Of a DNA stretch of 64,000 bases, positions 8,662 through 19,200 are shown one piece after another (the stretch's first letter is position 1; the number at the start of each line of letters is the position of its first letter). Under the pieces are notes generated by a model. It was given only the letters and a program-made list of their open reading frames with translations. It was not told the origin of the DNA and ran no database searches. The position numbers and the translations under genes are program-made. The stretch lies in NCBI GenBank assembly GCA_963741385.1, contig CAVUHO010000003.1, forward strand, positions 372,001 through 436,000, read 5' to 3'. This DNA is from Sulfomarinibacter sp963741385. GTDB lineage: Bacteria > Acidobacteriota > Thermoanaerobaculia > Thermoanaerobaculales > Sulfomarinibacteraceae.

Positions 8662-9135
8662 ATGAGGATGCAAAGAAAAGACGATTGGGACGACGACTGG
8701 GACGACGACGTCGTCGTCAAGAAAAAGCCTCCGCGCCCGGACATCCTGACCACCCGGAGGATTCTGTGGGGCCTCGTGGTTGTGGTGATTGCCGCCATTG
8801 TCGTGGGAGGTCTGCTGTCGAAGGATCCGTTCCAGTTTCAGGAGGCCCCTTCACGCCTCGTCGGCATGTGGACGTGCAGCGACCCGGAGAGGTCCGATCT
8901 CTGGGTCGAGTTCCGAGGCGACTTCGTCATCTTCGGCACCGGAGGTACCGGCACGATGAAGTACCGGATCCTGGGCGGCGACATGGAGCAGGTCGGCGAG
9001 ATCGAGCGCTACAAGATCTTCTTCCGCGACCTGGCCGGCAAGGAACACAGCAGGGAGATCCTGCTCGCTCCGCCGGGCAACAGTCTGCGGTTCGCGGACG
9101 AACCGAGAGTCAGCTGGATGCGATTCGAGCAATAG
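8662..9135 (+). CDS. Single-pass membrane protein of unknown function
   Basis: 157 residues from the ATG at 8662, preceded by a GGAGG-like site. The order is a strikingly acidic N-terminus (DDWDDDWDDD), a basic stretch (KKKPPRPD), one transmembrane helix near residues 33-54 (LWGLVVVVIAAIVVGGLL), then a C-terminal domain of about 95 residues rich in beta-strand residues that begins 'LVGMWTCSDP' and recalls lipocalin-like 'GTW' proteins. The topology is probably N-in, with the beta domain outside the cytoplasm. I recognise no family. It is 38 bp downstream of the hydroxyacyl-CoA dehydrogenase gene and probably shares its transcript. Confidence 0.75.
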   Translation: MRMQRKDDWDDDWDDDVVVKKKPPRPDILTTRRILWGLVVVVIAAIVVGGLLSKDPFQFQEAPSRLVGMWTCSDPERSDLWVEFRGDFVIFGTGGTGTMKYRILGGDMEQVGEIERYKIFFRDLAGKEHSREILLAPPGNSLRFADEPRVSWMRFEQ

Positions 9136-9161
9136 CCTGCAACAGGAGTCGCTGGTTCGGG

Positions 9162-11426
9162 TCACAACACCCAGGCGTAACCGACTTTCGCGAAAACCGT
9201 TCGGTTGAGCTGCGTCAATCCGAAATTCTGATCCGCGAGCGAGTTGTCCGAGTAGCCGACAAACAGTACTGTGCTCGGGTTCACCTTGTACGAGAACAGG
9301 AACTGTCCGAACAGGTTCTGGTACTCGGAGCCGCGTCCGTCGCTGTAGAGATCGGGGTTGAACCGGTCCTCGACGTGCTGCAGGATGGCGCGCACGAAAC
9401 AGCGGGCGTTGAACTGCCATGAGGCCTCGATCTGACCGATGGTCGAGGTGTAGAGCCAGCCCGCGTCGACGTCCATGGTCTCGCGCGTGAAGATTGGCTC
9501 GACGTAGAGGTGGCGTCCGAAGCGGTACCAGAAACCGGCGTTGATGTTGACGAAGTCGCCGGGGCGGGTGTTGACGTAATCGACCTTGCCGCCACCCTCG
9601 AGGTTGAGCCACGCGTGGCTGTCGCCGGTCGGTTTGGCGCAGAAGTGCAATTTGAGCCGGTTGAAGTCGAACTCCTGGCCGTTGTAGCCCTCCCGCGCCC
9701 GGCTCGGACGGACCACCGAATGCGATTGGAGCGGTCCCTCGATGGTGAACTGGACGACGTCCTCGTGGAAGAGGAGGAAGCCGGTCTGGTCGACCGTGTC
9801 GGCCACCTTGGCCTTGATATCCATCCGCGTGTACCAGCTTCCGTCGACCTGGTTCCACTGATAACCGAGGCCGGCCTCCCAGTGCTGAAAGTTCACCTGG
9901 GGCATGAAACCGAGGTCGGCACGGAAGTCGGTGCCGACATCCTGCAGGAGCGCCCACCACATCCAGGTGCGGGTTTGATGGCTGTAGTAGATCTCCGCGG
10001 CCCAATCGTCAAACGTGCCCTCGGGCTGTTCGAAGTCCTCGACAATCTTCTCGGGATAGCGGGTGCTCGAACCCAGGACCTGTATGAAGACCCGGTCCGT
10101 GGCTGATAGGCGAAGATCACCGTCAACGCCGAGAACCCGGTTGAGATAGCTCGAGCCCTCGCGGTTGGTGAACAAACCGCCGACCGTGAAGCGGTTCCCG
10201 AAATCGTACTTGTAGCGGAGCACCGTTGCGGTGCTGGATTCCTCGAGGGAGGTCGCATTCGAGCTTTCGCTACCCGGAAGGACGAGGTTTGTGACGTCGT
10301 CGTCGACCACATAGGCGCCGATCGTGTGTGAGCCCTCCTTGCCGGTGAGCTTGAGACCCCAGGCGGGGTCCCGCATCATCCGGGTATAGACGATCGGCAT
10401 GGTGGTGTCGAAGAAATCGGCACCCTCCATGAAAAACGGCCGCTTCTCCGGGTAGAAGATGGCGAACGGGCGGTTGACCGCCAGCTCCCGGGCGTCGGCC
10501 TCGACCTGCGAGTAGTCGGGGTTGAGGGTGGCGCTGACCGTCATGTTGGGGGTGAAACCCCATCGGGCGGTCAACCCGAAGTCGATCTCCGGATCGCCGT
10601 TGACCATCGCGCCGTCCGGCAGGTCGTTCCGCTCATCGGTCCGCGAGGCCGTCAAGGTGGGGACGATCTCCAGGTTGCGGCCCGGCGACACCCCGGCAAA
10701 CCCCTCGATCTTGAGGGCCTGACAGAGGTAGCAGTTGTTGCTGCGGTCGCGGGGGAAGGCACCCATCTGAGCGAACACGCTGCGTGGATACCCGCGGATG
10801 GCGTCGAAGCCCCAGATCTGTGCGCCGTCGCTGCGCTGAAACCGCAGGGTCGAGAAAGGGATCTCGATCTCCGCGGACCAGCCCCAGTCGGTCATCGTCG
10901 CCGCTGATTTCCAGATACCGTCCCAGGCGGTCTCGCCGGTGGATTCCGCTTCGATCTGGTCCATCTGGACGCCGAAAGGATTGACCACGAACAGGTAGTC
11001 CCGCCGTTCGTCGTTGAAGGTGTCGAAAACCACGCCGACCCAGTCGTCGGTCCACGCCTGGTCGCGGTCGGTCAGGTGGGCCCGGATGGCCGCGGGGTCG
11101 GGGTCGTAGGCACGGAACCCGACATAGAGGCGATTCGCGTCGTGCATCACCAGAACCTCGGTGCGGACTGGCGCCGGCGTGTTTTCTCCCGGTTGGACCT
11201 CGTAGGCGAGGGTCGCCGTCCAGGCCTGTTGCCATACGGCCTCGTCGAGAACGCCGTCGACATCGATTCGGGCGTCAACCCGCGGAATCGAGCCACTGGC
11301 CCGATCAGCTGCGACGACGTCCGTGGTCGTGGATGCGCTGACAGCTGCCGTGAGAAAAACAAGAGCCGGCACGAAGTTGAACAGTGTGGAGCCGTTTGCA
11401 CGCGAGCGGGGGAAATTTTTTTCCAT
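9162..11426 (-). CDS. DUF5916 protein with N-terminal CBM9-like domain
   Basis: 754 residues. A signal peptide (hydrophobic core 'FVPALVFLTAAVSAS') is followed by a carbohydrate-binding-module-9-like domain at about residues 45-230 ('DGVLDEAVWQQAW', 'YVGFRAYDPDP', 'AEIEIPFSTLRF'). After that comes a long DUF5916-type segment with aromatic-rich amphipathic strands ('WGFTPNMTVSATLNPDYSQVEAD', 'PEKRPFFMEGADFF') ending in a terminal aromatic/hydrophobic strand, as in an outer-membrane beta-barrel. The function is unknown; related proteins are common in Acidobacteriota, Gemmatimonadota and Bacteroidota. It lies 85 bp downstream of the RND permease and could be the last gene of that cluster. Confidence 0.85.
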   Translation of the reverse strand: MEKNFPRSRANGSTLFNFVPALVFLTAAVSASTTTDVVAADRASGSIPRVDARIDVDGVLDEAVWQQAWTATLAYEVQPGENTPAPVRTEVLVMHDANRLYVGFRAYDPDPAAIRAHLTDRDQAWTDDWVGVVFDTFNDERRDYLFVVNPFGVQMDQIEAESTGETAWDGIWKSAATMTDWGWSAEIEIPFSTLRFQRSDGAQIWGFDAIRGYPRSVFAQMGAFPRDRSNNCYLCQALKIEGFAGVSPGRNLEIVPTLTASRTDERNDLPDGAMVNGDPEIDFGLTARWGFTPNMTVSATLNPDYSQVEADARELAVNRPFAIFYPEKRPFFMEGADFFDTTMPIVYTRMMRDPAWGLKLTGKEGSHTIGAYVVDDDVTNLVLPGSESSNATSLEESSTATVLRYKYDFGNRFTVGGLFTNREGSSYLNRVLGVDGDLRLSATDRVFIQVLGSSTRYPEKIVEDFEQPEGTFDDWAAEIYYSHQTRTWMWWALLQDVGTDFRADLGFMPQVNFQHWEAGLGYQWNQVDGSWYTRMDIKAKVADTVDQTGFLLFHEDVVQFTIEGPLQSHSVVRPSRAREGYNGQEFDFNRLKLHFCAKPTGDSHAWLNLEGGGKVDYVNTRPGDFVNINAGFWYRFGRHLYVEPIFTRETMDVDAGWLYTSTIGQIEASWQFNARCFVRAILQHVEDRFNPDLYSDGRGSEYQNLFGQFLFSYKVNPSTVLFVGYSDNSLADQNFGLTQLNRTVFAKVGYAWVL

Positions 11427-11511
11427 CGCGATAAGTACGCAAGGGTCAACCGAAATGTTTTAAACGTCGCGGTGTGTTTTGATTATTTTGAAGATGATTC
11501 TCAGCTTTTAT

Positions 11512-14500
11512 TCACGCCTTGCGATCAAGCACAGCATACACTGCCGGCACCACCAGCAGCGTGAGCAGGGTGGAGGTGACCATGCCCCCGATGACGGTCA
11601 GCGCCATGGGCGTCCGCAGTTCGGCACCTTCACCGAGACCGAGGGCCATGGGCAGGAGGCCGAAGATCGTGGTCAGGCTCGTCATCAGGATGGGACGCAG
11701 ACGCACGCGGCCGGCCCGGGCCAGCGCCTCGTTCTTGCCCATCCCCTCGCGGCGGAGCTGGTTGGCGTAGTCGACGAGGACGATGGCGCCGTTGACCGCG
11801 ATGCCGGCGAGCAGGATGAATCCGATCAGAGAAACCACACTGATGGTGACGCCGAAGATCCACATCGTGATCAGCACCCCGATGACCGCAAACGGGACCG
11901 AAAACATGATGACGAAGGGGTGGAGCAGGCTTTCGAACTCGGATGCCATGACCAGATAGACCATGAAGACTGCAAGGCCGAAAGCAAGACGCATGGATTT
12001 GAAGGACGTGGCCATCTCCTCCTCCTGGCCGCCGAGACGCCAGTCGTAGCCCGTCGGCCAGCTCATGCTTTCGAGTGCGCGCCGGATGTCGGCGGTCACC
12101 GACCCGAGGTCGCGGTCGGCGAGGTTGGCTGTGATGCTGGCGACGCGAGTGCCGTCGGCGCGCCGGATCTCGGCCGGTCCCTCGAGTTCGACCACCTCGG
12201 CGACCGCCGACAACGGGATCGCGATCCCGCCGACGTGGGTCACTGTCAGGTTGGTGAGAGATTCCGCGGACGATCGAAAGCGCTCGGCGGCGCGCACCCG
12301 GATATCGATGGTGCGGTCGACGCGCGTGATGTCCGTGGCCACATCCCCCTGCACCATGCCGCGCAGCACCGCAGCCACGTCATCGATCCCGAGTCCGTAG
12401 GCTGCGAGGCGGTCGCGGTCGAGCCGCACCTGGAGCTCGGGGTGGCCGCCCTCCGTGGAGGAGCTGATATCGGTGAGACCGTCAATTCCGCGCATTCTCT
12501 CGACGACTTCCGCCGCCAGCCGCTCCAGGAGCTCGAGGTTGAAGCCGCGGACCTCGACCTCGATGGCGGTCTTGAAGCTGAAGTACGAGGGCCGGCCGAA
12601 ACGGGCCATGATCGCGGGCCGGCCGCCGCTTTCAGGCGCTTCGCCACTCTGCAACTTCCGGTTGTTGGCATCGACGGCCTTTCGCAGGTGGGTCATGGCC
12701 GCGTCTTCAGTTTCCCTCGAGACCGGCGGCTCGAGCGTGACCGTGATCTGGCCGAGGTTCTCGCGCAGATCTCCGGTGGTGCCGCCCTGCTCGTTGGAGG
12801 TGCCGGCGATAGTGTAGACGGTCGTCACCCCCGCGATGGTGTCGGCGGCCGTGGTGAGCTCGCGCAGCGTGCGGTCGGTGACCTCGAGCCGGGTCCCCGG
12901 GGGCAGCTCGAGGTCGGCGAAGAACTCGCCCTGGACGAGCTCCGGTATGAGCTCGGATCCGAGGGTCCGGTACAGGCCAAGGCTGGCCACGAACAACGCG
13001 AGGGTCACGGCGACGACGGTCGCCGGGCGTTCGAGCACCCGGGAGATTGCCCGCGCATAGCCGGTTGCGGTGGCAGCGAGGCCGTTGTCGAAGAGGTCGA
13101 GGAGCGGGTTCAGGATGGCGCTCCCGATGCGGCCGACCGCCCTGACGGCGGCCAGAGCGGCGCCGAGAAGCCGGGTGACGACGGTGAAAACCGTCTGGCC
13201 GAGCCAGCGCAGTGGCGCCGGCTGTCGTTCGTTGCCGCCGGGATCGGGTACCGTCTGCGATGGATCGAAGCGGCGCGAGGCGAGCATCGGAATCACCGTC
13301 AGCGCGACCACCAATGACACCATCAACGAAAATGCGACGGTCAGCGCCTGGTCGCGGAAGAGCTGTGCGGCGACCCCCTCGACAAAGACGATGGGCACGA
13401 AGACGCAGATTGTCGTCAGGGTCGAAGCGGTGATGGCTCGCCCGACCTCCGAAGTGCCGACTCGCGCCGCCTCGACGGCATCGAGGCCGTCGTCGCGTTT
13501 GCGCTGCACCGCCTCGAGGACGACGATGGCGTTGTCGACCAGCAGCCCGACGCCGAGGGTCAGGCCGCCCAACGACATGATGTTGAGCGAGATCCCGGCC
13601 ACGTACATGAGGAAAAACGTGGCGACAACCGACACCGGGATGGAGATCGAAATGATGAGCGTGTTTTTGACCGAACGCAGAAAGAGGTAGAGCACGAGGA
13701 TCGCCAACAGCCCGCCGAAGAGTGCGGTCTGGAGGACCTCGCGGACCGCCTGCCGGATGTAGCGCGCCTGGTCGGTGATGATGTCGATCCGCAGCCCGGG
13801 GTCGACACGGGCGATCTCGGCGCGCAGCTCGGTCAGGCGCTGTGTCACGGCGTCGGACACGGTCACGGTGTTGGTGCCGCCCTCCTTGTAGACCGCCAGC
13901 TCCACCGATTCTTCGCCGTCGATGCGGGTGATGATTTCGCGTTCCTTGTGGCCGGTGTAGACCCGGGCGATGTCGGAGAGACGGACGATGGCGTCGCCGT
14001 TGCGGGCGATCACGATCGATTGCATATCCTCAGGGCGCACGAACTCGTTGAGGGTTCGCACCAGGTACTCGGTGCGGCCGTCGCGCAGCGAACCGCCGGT
14101 GATGTTGATGTTTTCCGCCGCCAACCGATTGGCCACCTGGCCTGCCGTCAGACCGAGCGCCGCCAACCTGCGTTCGTCGAGCTCGACCTGGATCTCCTCC
14201 TCGAACCCCCCCGAGACCACCGCGGCGGCGACCCCGTCGATGCGCTCCAGGGCGCGCTTGAGGTCTTCCTCGGCCATGAAGCGGAGCTGTGCGAGGTCGT
14301 CGGAACCGTGGACGCCGACGCGCAGGATGGGATCGAGCGAGGGGTCGAAACGGAGCAGGATCGGCGCTTCCGCATCGAGCGGGAGGCGCACGCGGTCGAG
14401 CCGGTCGCGGACGTCGAGGGCGGCGAAGTCCATGTCGGTGTCCCACGCGAACTCGAGGGTGACTTCGGAGATGTCCGCCCGTGAGGAGGAGGTCACACGG

Positions 14501-14733
14501 ACCACGTTGTTGACGACCCCGACCGCGTTCTCGATCGGCCGGGTCAGCAACGACTCGATCTCGACCGGCGCGGTGCCCTCATAGTTGGTACGGATGGTCA
14601 GCGACGGGTAGGTGATGTCGGGCAGCAGGTTGACCGCGAGGTTCGAAAAGGCGACCGCGCCGAAGACCACCGCAGCCAAGGCGAAGATGAAGATCGTGAC
14701 CGGCCGGCGGATCGAGAGATCGACGATCTTCAT
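11512..14733 (-). CDS. RND efflux permease (AcrB/MdtC-like), second of pair
   Basis: 1073 residues, the usual length for an HAE-type RND pump of the inner membrane. It begins 'MKIVDLSIRRPVTIFIFALAAVVFG' (TM1), then a porter domain starting near 'ISEVTLEFAWDTDMDF'. TM4 carries 'LTLGVGLLVDNAIVVLEA', with one of the two AcrB-type proton-relay aspartates kept and the second replaced by Asn. A second porter half and TM7-12 follow ('PFAVIGVLITMWIFGVTIS'). It pumps hydrophobic or cationic compounds using the proton motive force; the substrate is unknown. It is the third gene of permease-adaptor-permease, 34 bp after the adaptor. Confidence 0.93.
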   Translation of the reverse strand: MKIVDLSIRRPVTIFIFALAAVVFGAVAFSNLAVNLLPDITYPSLTIRTNYEGTAPVEIESLLTRPIENAVGVVNNVVRVTSSSRADISEVTLEFAWDTDMDFAALDVRDRLDRVRLPLDAEAPILLRFDPSLDPILRVGVHGSDDLAQLRFMAEEDLKRALERIDGVAAAVVSGGFEEEIQVELDERRLAALGLTAGQVANRLAAENINITGGSLRDGRTEYLVRTLNEFVRPEDMQSIVIARNGDAIVRLSDIARVYTGHKEREIITRIDGEESVELAVYKEGGTNTVTVSDAVTQRLTELRAEIARVDPGLRIDIITDQARYIRQAVREVLQTALFGGLLAILVLYLFLRSVKNTLIISISIPVSVVATFFLMYVAGISLNIMSLGGLTLGVGLLVDNAIVVLEAVQRKRDDGLDAVEAARVGTSEVGRAITASTLTTICVFVPIVFVEGVAAQLFRDQALTVAFSLMVSLVVALTVIPMLASRRFDPSQTVPDPGGNERQPAPLRWLGQTVFTVVTRLLGAALAAVRAVGRIGSAILNPLLDLFDNGLAATATGYARAISRVLERPATVVAVTLALFVASLGLYRTLGSELIPELVQGEFFADLELPPGTRLEVTDRTLRELTTAADTIAGVTTVYTIAGTSNEQGGTTGDLRENLGQITVTLEPPVSRETEDAAMTHLRKAVDANNRKLQSGEAPESGGRPAIMARFGRPSYFSFKTAIEVEVRGFNLELLERLAAEVVERMRGIDGLTDISSSTEGGHPELQVRLDRDRLAAYGLGIDDVAAVLRGMVQGDVATDITRVDRTIDIRVRAAERFRSSAESLTNLTVTHVGGIAIPLSAVAEVVELEGPAEIRRADGTRVASITANLADRDLGSVTADIRRALESMSWPTGYDWRLGGQEEEMATSFKSMRLAFGLAVFMVYLVMASEFESLLHPFVIMFSVPFAVIGVLITMWIFGVTISVVSLIGFILLAGIAVNGAIVLVDYANQLRREGMGKNEALARAGRVRLRPILMTSLTTIFGLLPMALGLGEGAELRTPMALTVIGGMVTSTLLTLLVVPAVYAVLDRKA

Positions 14734-14767
14734 TTCAGCCGGTCTCCGCGCTGTGTGTTTCTGTGGT

Positions 14768-16210
14768 TCATGAGCCGTTGCCGCCTTCGCCGCGGACCTT
14801 TTTGACGACCTCGTCGATGCGTTCGTCGGTCATGCCGAACTGCTGCATCCGCTCCTTGATGCGTTCGAGCTCTTCGGGGGTGGCGTTCTTGATTCGCTCC
14901 ACCATGAAGGGTGGGATGCCACCCTCTGCACCGGCACCGGGACCTGCACCGGTGCCAGGGGGCGGGCCGCCGCCCTGGGGTCGGCTGCCGCCGGCCTTCA
15001 TCTGCTCGATCCTGGCCTCGATTTCGGTTTCGGAGAGTCCGCGCTCCTTCATCCGCTGCCGGATGGCTTCGATGGCCTCCGGTGGCGGCACCGCGGCTTC
15101 GGCGGCGGGTGCAGCGGGCGGCGTATCGCCGAGGACCATCACCGGCGTGCCGTCGGCGAGGCCCTCCTGGCCGAGCACGATCAGCTGTTCGCCTTCGGCC
15201 AGGCCTTCGAGAACCTCGACCGAGTCCGCGTCGCGGACGCCGAGGCGAACCTCACGCCGTTCGGCGACGCCGTTGGCCATGACGTAGACCGTGTCGCCGA
15301 GCGAGTCGAGCACGAGCGCATCGCGCGGAATCACCAGCACGTCCTCGCGCGTCTGGGTCTCGAGGTAGACCGAAGCAAAGAGCCCGGGCCGCAGCTTGCC
15401 CTTCCCCTCCACCTCGAGGGTGACGGTGAAGGTCCCCGTGGCGGGGTCGACGGTCGGCCGCAGACGCGCGACCGAGGCCGGGAAACGCTCGCCCGGGTAG
15501 GCCTCGACCTCGAGGTGGGCGGTCTGGCCGACCCGCACCCGCGGCAGGTCCTTCTCGGGCACCTCGACCCGGCACAGGAGCGGTGTGAAGTCGGAGATCC
15601 GGAAGAGCCTGTTGCCGGGAGTCACATACTGGGCGAGCTTGATGTCGCGGGTCACCACCAGGGCCTCGAACGGGGCGCGGATCTCGGTGTAGGCGAGCTG
15701 GATCTCGGCGCTTTCGAGCTGAGCCTGCGCCGCGGCGAGCTTCGATCCCGCGCTGTCGTAGGCCTCCTGGCTGACCAGCCCGTCGCTCCACGAGGTCTTG
15801 GTGCGGTCGAAGGCGAGCTGCGCTTCGTCGCGGGTGACGCGAGCGATCGCGGCCTTGTTCATCGGCTCGCGCTCGTCGATGCGGGCCAGCAGCTGGCCGG
15901 CTTTGACCACCTGTCCTTCCTCGGTCAGGATCTCGGTCACCGGCCCCGACGTCCGGGCCACGATGTCGACCTCGTTTTCAGCCTCGAGCGTGCCGTTGGT
16001 CTGCAGGTACTGCGAGATCGCATGACGGGACACCGGCTGGACCCGGACCGGGACTGCCGCCGCGGGCGCGCCGGGCGCCGCACCGCCACCCTGCATCCCC
16101 GGGCGACCGCCCTCGCCGCGGCCGCCGGAGTCACCGAATCCGCCGCACGCGGCGAGAGCGAGAGTCGTGAGGAAGGTGGCGAAGATCGAAACAAGCTGCT
16201 TGGTATTCAC
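14768..16210 (-). CDS. RND periplasmic adaptor (membrane-fusion lipoprotein)
   Basis: 480 residues. The signal peptide ends in a lipobox (LALAAC, Cys at about residue 21), so the protein is probably anchored in the inner membrane on the periplasmic side. Family blocks are visible: the lipoyl-like half 'VDIVARTSGPVTEILTEEG', an alpha hairpin, 'AYTEIRAPFEALVVTRDIK', and the beta-barrel 'LRPGLFASVYLE'. An unusual ~120-residue C-terminal extension contains two similar helices ('MKERGLSETEIEARIEQM' and 'MQQFGMTDERIDEVVKKV') separated by a Gly/Pro-rich linker. It overlaps the upstream permease stop by 4 bases. No TolC-like outer-membrane factor is encoded nearby. Confidence 0.92.
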   Translation of the reverse strand: MNTKQLVSIFATFLTTLALAACGGFGDSGGRGEGGRPGMQGGGAAPGAPAAAVPVRVQPVSRHAISQYLQTNGTLEAENEVDIVARTSGPVTEILTEEGQVVKAGQLLARIDEREPMNKAAIARVTRDEAQLAFDRTKTSWSDGLVSQEAYDSAGSKLAAAQAQLESAEIQLAYTEIRAPFEALVVTRDIKLAQYVTPGNRLFRISDFTPLLCRVEVPEKDLPRVRVGQTAHLEVEAYPGERFPASVARLRPTVDPATGTFTVTLEVEGKGKLRPGLFASVYLETQTREDVLVIPRDALVLDSLGDTVYVMANGVAERREVRLGVRDADSVEVLEGLAEGEQLIVLGQEGLADGTPVMVLGDTPPAAPAAEAAVPPPEAIEAIRQRMKERGLSETEIEARIEQMKAGGSRPQGGGPPPGTGAGPGAGAEGGIPPFMVERIKNATPEELERIKERMQQFGMTDERIDEVVKKVRGEGGNGS

Positions 16211-19200
16211 TGGAAACTCTTTCCTTGAGGAGATTCTGCGCTCGCGGCGGGAACGGTGAGAGGTCGCAGGACGGCGGCCGCGATGCGCCGGAGGAACAGG
16301 CTGAAGTCGTCGATGAGGGAGTAGATGGTCGGGATCACCATGACCGTCAAGAAGGTGGACATGGTCAGCCCGCCGAGAATGACCAGCCCGATCGGGGCCC
16401 AGAATGCGGCGCGACCGTCGGGGGCGCCGAACACGCTCGGCAGGAAGTAGCCGGCCACCATCGGCGACAGACCGAGCACGGTGGTCATGGCGGTCATCAG
16501 GATCGGGCGCAGACGGTGGCGTCCGCCGAGGACGATGGCCTCGTCGCGGGGCGTGCCCTGCTGGCGAAGCCGGTTGATGTGGTCGACCAGCACGATCGCG
16601 TTGTTGACGACGATGCCGGCGAGCAGGATCAGACCCATATCCGAGCTCGAAGACCGCGCCTGGCCGGTGAGGGTCATGATCAGACCGACGCCGATGAAGG
16701 CGAAGGGCACGGAGAACATGATCGTGAAGGGCTGGGCAAAGCTCTCGAAGAGGGATGCCATCACCATGTAGATCAGGACCAGGGCGAAACCCAACAGGAA
16801 CAGCGCGCTCGATGCGTCCTGTTCGCCGCTCATCCAGTCCTCGCCCTCGACAACCTCGTAGCCGGCGGGCAGGTTGAGGTTGTCAACCGCCTGTTGGGCC
16901 ATGCGCTGGGCGACGAACGAAGGTGTTCCCGAGGCGGTATCGGCGGTGATGGTGAGGGTCGAGCGGCGGTCGACCCTCTCGATGGCGCGCGCCCCGGGTG
17001 CGGTGTCGAAATCGGCAACCGCACCGATGGTCATCCGGCTGTCGCCGAAGGCCACCGGCAGTTTCTTGAGCTGATCGAGGGTCTGGCGGTCGGATTCCCG
17101 GTGCTGGACGACGACATCGAGCTCGCGGTCTTCGACCTCGAAGAAGGTGACCGCGCGCGACGACAGAGCGGACGAGACGCTCTGCGCGACCGCTTGGGAC
17201 GACAGACCCGCGGCGAGGGTGCGTTCGCGGTCGGGGCGCACCAGGACCTCGATGTCGCCGCTCTCCAGCGACGAGTCGGCATCGCGGACGCCGGGCAGCG
17301 CCCGCAGAGCTGCCACCGCGCGGTCGGCGAGGATCTCGAGAATCTCGAAGCGGTCGCCGCGGAGCTGCACCTCGATGCTCGAACCCGATCCGGATTGGCC
17401 GCGCATCGACCGCGACAGCGTCATCGTCACCCCGGCGCGCGTCGGCAGAAGGGCCTCGATCCGGTCACGGATCTCGGACGTGTCGAGATGTCCCCGTTCT
17501 TCGTCGACGAGATAGACGTCGAAGCGATTGCCCCGCGACCAACCGCGCGAGCGCCCCGAGCTGCGGCTGAAGGTGTGGGTGATGTTGGCGATCTCGAGCT
17601 CTTCGCGGTGCTGTTCGAGGAGGGTGTACACCTCGTCGTACAGGGCCCGTTTCTGCTCCGCCGAGTAGCTCTTCGGGGTGTCGACCACGATGCTCACCTG
17701 GCGCTCGAAGGACGGCGTCTGAAAGGTCCGTTCGATGCGCTGGTAGAGGTACCACGAACCGACCAGCGCGAGCAGGATCGCAAACCCGAAAGCGAGCCGG
17801 TGCCGCAACGTGAAGACAAGGGAGCGTGCGTAGGCGGCGGAGAATCGGCTCCACAGACCGCCCTCGTGGGAGCGTTCGCCACTCAGGAGCCGTGCCGCAA
17901 CCATCGGTACGACGGTCACGGCGACCACCAAGGACGCGGCCATAACGACCACCACCGTCAAACCGATGTTGGTCATGAAGATCGCGAATCGGCCGCCCGA
18001 TGGCAGGAATATCATGGGCAGGAAGACGCACATCGTGGTCAGGGTCGAGGCAGCGATCGGCAACGCCACTTCGGAGGCGCCCTGCAGGGTCGCGGTTCGC
18101 GCATCCTCCCCGAGCTCTTCGTGGTGGCGGAAGATCGACTCGATGACCACGATCGAGTTGTCCACCAGCATCCCGATCGAGAGCATCAAACCCATCAGCG
18201 ACATGATGTTGAGCGTCAGGTCGGTCCAGCCCGCCTGGCGCGACAGGTACATGAAGACGAAGGTGACGACGACCGAAATCGGAATTGCGATCGCCACCAA
18301 CAGGGTGGAGCGGACGCGGCGCAGGAACAGGAACATGAAGAGCACCGCGAGGGCGCCGCCGAGCAGACCGGTGTTGCGGAGCTCCGAGATGCCGTTGCGC
18401 ACGTCCGCGGAGTCGTCGCGGTAGATGTTGACGTGGAGGCCGGCCGCACCCGGCATTGCCTGGATCGCGTCGAGCTCGGCCTTGGCGCCGTCGATCATCG
18501 CCAGGAGGTTGGCGGTCGAGGCCTTGTAGAGACGCACGTTGATGGCTTCCTGGCCGTTGAGAAAGTCCCACTCCTCCTGTTCGGGATAGGCCATCTCGAC
18601 CTCGGCCACATCGCCGAGCCGGAGGCCGCCACCGAGGGGGAGGGCGCGGATCTCGTCGAGGTTTTTGAGCTTGCCGTCGACGCGCACGAAGTAGGAGCGC
18701 GAACCGTCCCGCACGGTGCCTACCGAGGCGGCCTCGTGGTTCGACCGGATGACCGCCGCGATCTGGCGGACGTCGATTCCGAGGGCCGCGAGACGGTCGG
18801 GGATGAGGTTGATCTGCACCTGGCGAACCTCGATGCCGCCGACCTCGACGTCGGCCACCCCCTCCAGCCGCTGCAGGCGGCGGACGATGACGTCCTCGGT
18901 GAACCGGTAGAGCTGCTCGCGCGGCCAGTCGGCGCTGATCTGGAAGCGCAAAACCGGGCGGTCGGAGCTCTGGAAGCGGCGGATGTCGACCCGCTCGAGG
19001 TCGGCGGGAAGCCGGCTGCGGACCCGATCCACCCGGTCGCGGACATCGACCGCCGCGAGATCCATGTTGGTGCCGTCGACGAAGCGCAGGCTGACGTTCC
19101 CCGAGGACGAGGTGGCGTTCGCGGTCAGAGTCTCGACGCCGTTGATGGTGCTGAGGCTGTCCTCGAGCGGGCGGACGATGAGGCGTTCGGTCTCGGCCGG